From Extensimonas soli (lineage in GTDB: Bacteria; Pseudomonadota; Gammaproteobacteria; Burkholderiales; Burkholderiaceae_C): a DNA stretch of 64,000 nt. The position numbers and the translations under genes are program-made. The notes under the pieces are model-generated. The model made no database searches. It was not told where the DNA came from and was given only the letters and a program-made list of their open reading frames with translations. Shown one piece after another: positions 63,892 to 64,000 of the stretch (positions are counted from its first letter, which is position 1; every line of letters starts with the position of its first letter). The stretch spans positions 76,760 to 140,759 of the forward strand of contig NZ_JARGEL010000021.1 in assembly GCF_029211265.1 (NCBI RefSeq). Direction: 5' to 3'.

Positions 63892-63999
63892 GTGCAGTGT
63901 TTCATTCTGTTTAGAACTTAACCGCGAGTTTGCCCGGATGACCTTCTGCAGGATGTCCTTGGCGCTCTTGGTCCAAATGAAAGGCTTGGGGCATTCGTT
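63889..63999 (-). CDS. IS630-family transposase, C-terminal end only
   Basis: On the minus strand the frame reads NECPKPFIWTKSAKDIL and continues through QKVIRANSRL to a stop at 63889-63891. The KPFIWTK motif is the usual C-terminal signature of IS630-family (Tc1/mariner-like) transposases; the rest lies beyond the window. The stop codon falls in CTAG at the element's edge, and the outer sequence reads CTAGTGCAGTGTTTCATT. The element has inserted into the 3' part of the IS701 transposase. Confidence 0.82.
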   Translation of the reverse strand, partial: NECPKPFIWTKSAKDILQKVIRANSRLSSKQNETLH

Positions 64000-64000
64000 G

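Overview
The window is GC-rich, densely coded, beta-proteobacterial DNA. I place it in Burkholderiales, most likely Comamonadaceae (Acidovorax/Alicycliphilus-like). The reasons are the housekeeping order gyrA-serC-pheA-tyrA-aroA/cmk-rpsA-ihfB-lapA-lapB, the fused aroA-cmk gene, and a small dispersed repeat of the kind I associate with that family. The placement is inference; no rRNA or tRNA gene is present to confirm it.

Layout. 1-1714: end of ahpC and all of ahpF (peroxide defence). 1770-4456: two minus-strand genes, a GT28/MGDG-synthase-like glycosyltransferase and a secreted phytase-like protein. 4689-36355: a roughly 32-kb catabolic island arranged as two divergent arms around a TetR regulator (21641-22264). 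The minus arm holds four acyl-CoA dehydrogenases (one with an in-frame mobile element), a thiolase, a hydratase/dehydrogenase fusion, a two-subunit biotin-dependent acyl-CoA carboxylase, a MoxR ATPase with its CoxE-type VWA partner, a thioesterase and an AtuA-family protein. The plus arm holds two acyl-CoA ligases, two crotonases, two class III CoA-transferases, acetoacetyl-CoA synthetase, a further acyl-CoA dehydrogenase, MmgE/PrpD, a CitE-like lyase and a citryl-CoA-lyase-like protein. Together they look like a route for acyclic terpenoids or other methyl-branched acids: activation, desaturation, carboxylation of the branch, hydration, C-C cleavage, and recovery of acetoacetate.

36362-50559 is a minus-strand housekeeping block: dnaG, gyrA, serC, pheA, tyrA, aroA-cmk, rpsA, ihfB, lapA, lapB and comEA-like. 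50722-58176 (plus) holds an acyl-CoA ligase, a large DUF349 protein coupled to a CDF metal exporter, and another ligase. 58617-59239 (minus) is a ParD/ParE pair. 59510-62826 is a second fadB/fadA-like beta-oxidation operon.

Mobile DNA. Two families of short non-autonomous elements with CTAG at their ends occur, each in two copies: family M1 (169 bp; 11228-11396 and 58335-58503) and family M2 (166 bp; 58173-58338 and 63369-63534). M1 copy 1 lies inside an acyl-CoA dehydrogenase gene and keeps the frame open. M2 copy 1 supplies the stop codon of a ligase gene and abuts M1 copy 2 at one shared CTAG. M2 copy 2 sits in a decayed IS701-family transposase, whose 3' end is cut by an IS630-family element running off the window. 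The M2 ends resemble the end of that IS630 element. No CRISPR array, tRNA or rRNA gene was seen.
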